A stretch of 14,278 nt of DNA from Candidatus Cryptobacteroides faecihippi. GTDB lineage: Bacteria > Bacteroidota > Bacteroidia > Bacteroidales > UBA932. Below are positions 13,361-14,278 of the stretch, one piece after another. Position 1 is the stretch's first letter. Each line of letters starts with the position of its first letter. The stretch covers positions 1 to 14,278 of the forward strand of contig JAGHSC010000168.1 of the NCBI GenBank assembly GCA_018066065.1, given 5' to 3'. Both the position numbers and the translations under genes were made by a program. Under the pieces are notes generated by a model. The model saw nothing but the letters and a program-made list of their open reading frames with translations. It made no database searches and had not been told where the DNA came from.

Positions 13361-14278
13361 ATTCAGGGTCAACTGTCTTTCTTGCGAGCAAGGTTACCGC
13401 GATGGTGACGAGGCAGCATGCCATCACGATGGTGAAGAACATCGGGTAACCGACTCCGAGCTGTATCTTGCCGGCCACGAGGCCCGGCAGCATCATGCTG
13501 AAGGTCATCAGGACGGTGCAGAAGGCATAATGGGAGGTCTGGTACTTCCCGCGGGAGAAGTAGAGCATGTAGAGCGTGTAGGCCGTGAAGCCGAAGCCGT
13601 AGCCGAACTGGTCGACTGCGATGCAGGCATAGACCGGGAAGACGCCAGCCGGGCGGGCTATGCTCATCCAGAGGTACACGGAACATGGCAGAGCGAGGCA
13701 GAGTGCCATCGGAAGGAGACACTTCCTCAGGCCCCACTTTCCACCGGCGATTCCGCCGAGGATGCCGCCCAGAAGCAGCGCAATCACGCCGATCGTGCCA
13801 TTGGCAAGACCGACATGTATGTCATTCATTCCCAGTCCTCCGGCCTCAGGCGCGTCCTTGAGGAACGGGATGAGCATCTTGAGCGAGACTGCCTCCGGAA
13901 GCCTGTACAGGAGCATGAAGAGTACTGCGATCCAGATGCCGTCCTTCTTCACGAACGACGAAAAGAGGTCCGGAAGGCCCTTCAAAGTCTGCCCTGCCGA
14001 TGCAGTTCCGTGCTGGCCGTCAGAGGCTGGCCTAGGCATTGCCACGGCATCCCAGATGGCCACGAGAGCCATCACGGCAGAACATCCGACAAGGGTGACG
14101 GACCATGACTGGACTGCGTCCTGGCCATGTTTCTGAAGGACTCCGGCGATGATTGCGAGCAAGCCCTGGCCGCAGAGGAGGGCAAGGCGGAAGAAGGTGT
14201 TCCTGATGCCGACGAAGAGGGACTGGGTGTGGTCATCCAGGCCCAGCATGTAAAAGCCGTCGGCGGCGATGTCATGGA
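13347..14278 (-). CDS. AmpG-like MFS permease (partial, 5' end outside window)
   Basis: The frame is open to the right edge, giving the C-terminal ~309 residues. The ATG at 14249 is internal, because the preceding codons read HDIAADGFY. That matches the AT(Q/H)DIA-D motif of AmpG-type transporters. About eight hydrophobic segments remain, with a charged cytoplasmic loop around VAMPRPASDGQH. The end reads RKTVDPEYGKK and then TAA. AmpG proteins import GlcNAc-anhydroMurNAc muropeptides into the cytoplasm. Relatives in Bacteroidota may carry free MurNAc or other sugars, so the substrate is uncertain. The overlap of its stop with the NamZ start indicates coupled translation and a shared pathway: cleave outside, import, then phosphorylate. 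Confidence 0.85.
   Translation of the reverse strand, partial: HDIAADGFYMLGLDDHTQSLFVGIRNTFFRLALLCGQGLLAIIAGVLQKHGQDAVQSWSVTLVGCSAVMALVAIWDAVAMPRPASDGQHGTASAGQTLKGLPDLFSSFVKKDGIWIAVLFMLLYRLPEAVSLKMLIPFLKDAPEAGGLGMNDIHVGLANGTIGVIALLLGGILGGIAGGKWGLRKCLLPMALCLALPCSVYLWMSIARPAGVFPVYACIAVDQFGYGFGFTAYTLYMLYFSRGKYQTSHYAFCTVLMTFSMMLPGLVAGKIQLGVGYPMFFTIVMACCLVTIAVTLLARKTVDPEYGKK

Noticed and set aside
13358..13372. TTG at 13372 as the NamZ start
   Set aside because: The ATG at 13360 gives a normal signal peptide and a shorter overlap with the permease; the TTG adds only four residues.
13176..14108. 310-codon plus-strand open frame opposite the permease and NamZ genes
   Set aside because: Its composition is rich in Arg, His and Glu with no recognisable motif, and both minus-strand genes there have clear family motifs. 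The frame is a by-product of high G+C codon use.
14247..14249. ATG at 14249 as the start of the permease
   Set aside because: The upstream codons to the window edge read HDIAADGFY, a conserved internal AmpG-type motif, so the gene begins outside the window.

Overview
The window looks like a chromosomal segment of a fairly G+C-rich member of the Bacteroidales (Bacteroidota). This is an inference from gene content: a NigD-like lipoprotein next to an ECF sigma factor and an anti-sigma-like/beta-barrel protein, a Tat-exported dipeptide epimerase, an AmgK-RapZ-MurU gene set, a DUF1343 (NamZ) protein beside an AmpG-like permease, and TAnnTTTG-type rather than TATAAT-type promoter candidates. I see no RNA genes, insertion sequences, phage genes or CRISPR arrays. 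The genes are tightly packed, and no gap exceeds 100 bases.

Layout. (A) 1-1565, minus: the N-terminal 521 residues of an exported metallophosphoesterase fused to a PQQ-like beta-propeller, cut by the left edge. (B) 1660-4212, plus: a two-gene operon of a Tat-exported dipeptide epimerase (enolase superfamily) and a membrane-anchored transglutaminase-fold protein. (C) 6808-4237, minus: a three-gene operon of a NigD-like lipoprotein, an ECF sigma factor, and a protein with an anti-sigma-like N-terminus, one membrane helix and a C-terminal beta-barrel-like domain. (D) 6902-8389, plus: an NhaC-type antiporter. (E) 14278-8386, minus: an AmpG-like permease (cut by the right edge), the NamZ/DUF1343 exo-N-acetylmuramidase, a Ser/Arg-rich exported protein, and an AmgK kinase - RapZ C-terminal domain - MurU nucleotidyltransferase set.

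Theme. Much of the window fits peptidoglycan salvage. NamZ would release MurNAc from glycan ends and the AmpG-like permease would import sugars or muropeptides. AmgK would phosphorylate MurNAc at C1 and MurU would make UDP-MurNAc, bypassing de novo MurA/MurB synthesis. The epimerase/transglutaminase-fold pair is well suited to the peptide half of the same polymer (L-Ala-D-Glu and stem peptides). NhaC and the phosphoesterase are less clearly connected.

Most notable observation. The AmgK and RapZ-like reading frames are one continuous frame interrupted by a single TAG at 9677-9679. The 12 codons between that TAG and the next ATG read as sensible protein. The locus therefore looks like a fused AmgK-RapZ gene split by an amber codon. 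TAG also ends three other genes here in sensible places, so wholesale recoding is unlikely. A RapZ C-terminal domain (a GlcN6P-sensing module in E. coli) attached to a MurNAc kinase suggests a metabolite-controlled recycling enzyme.
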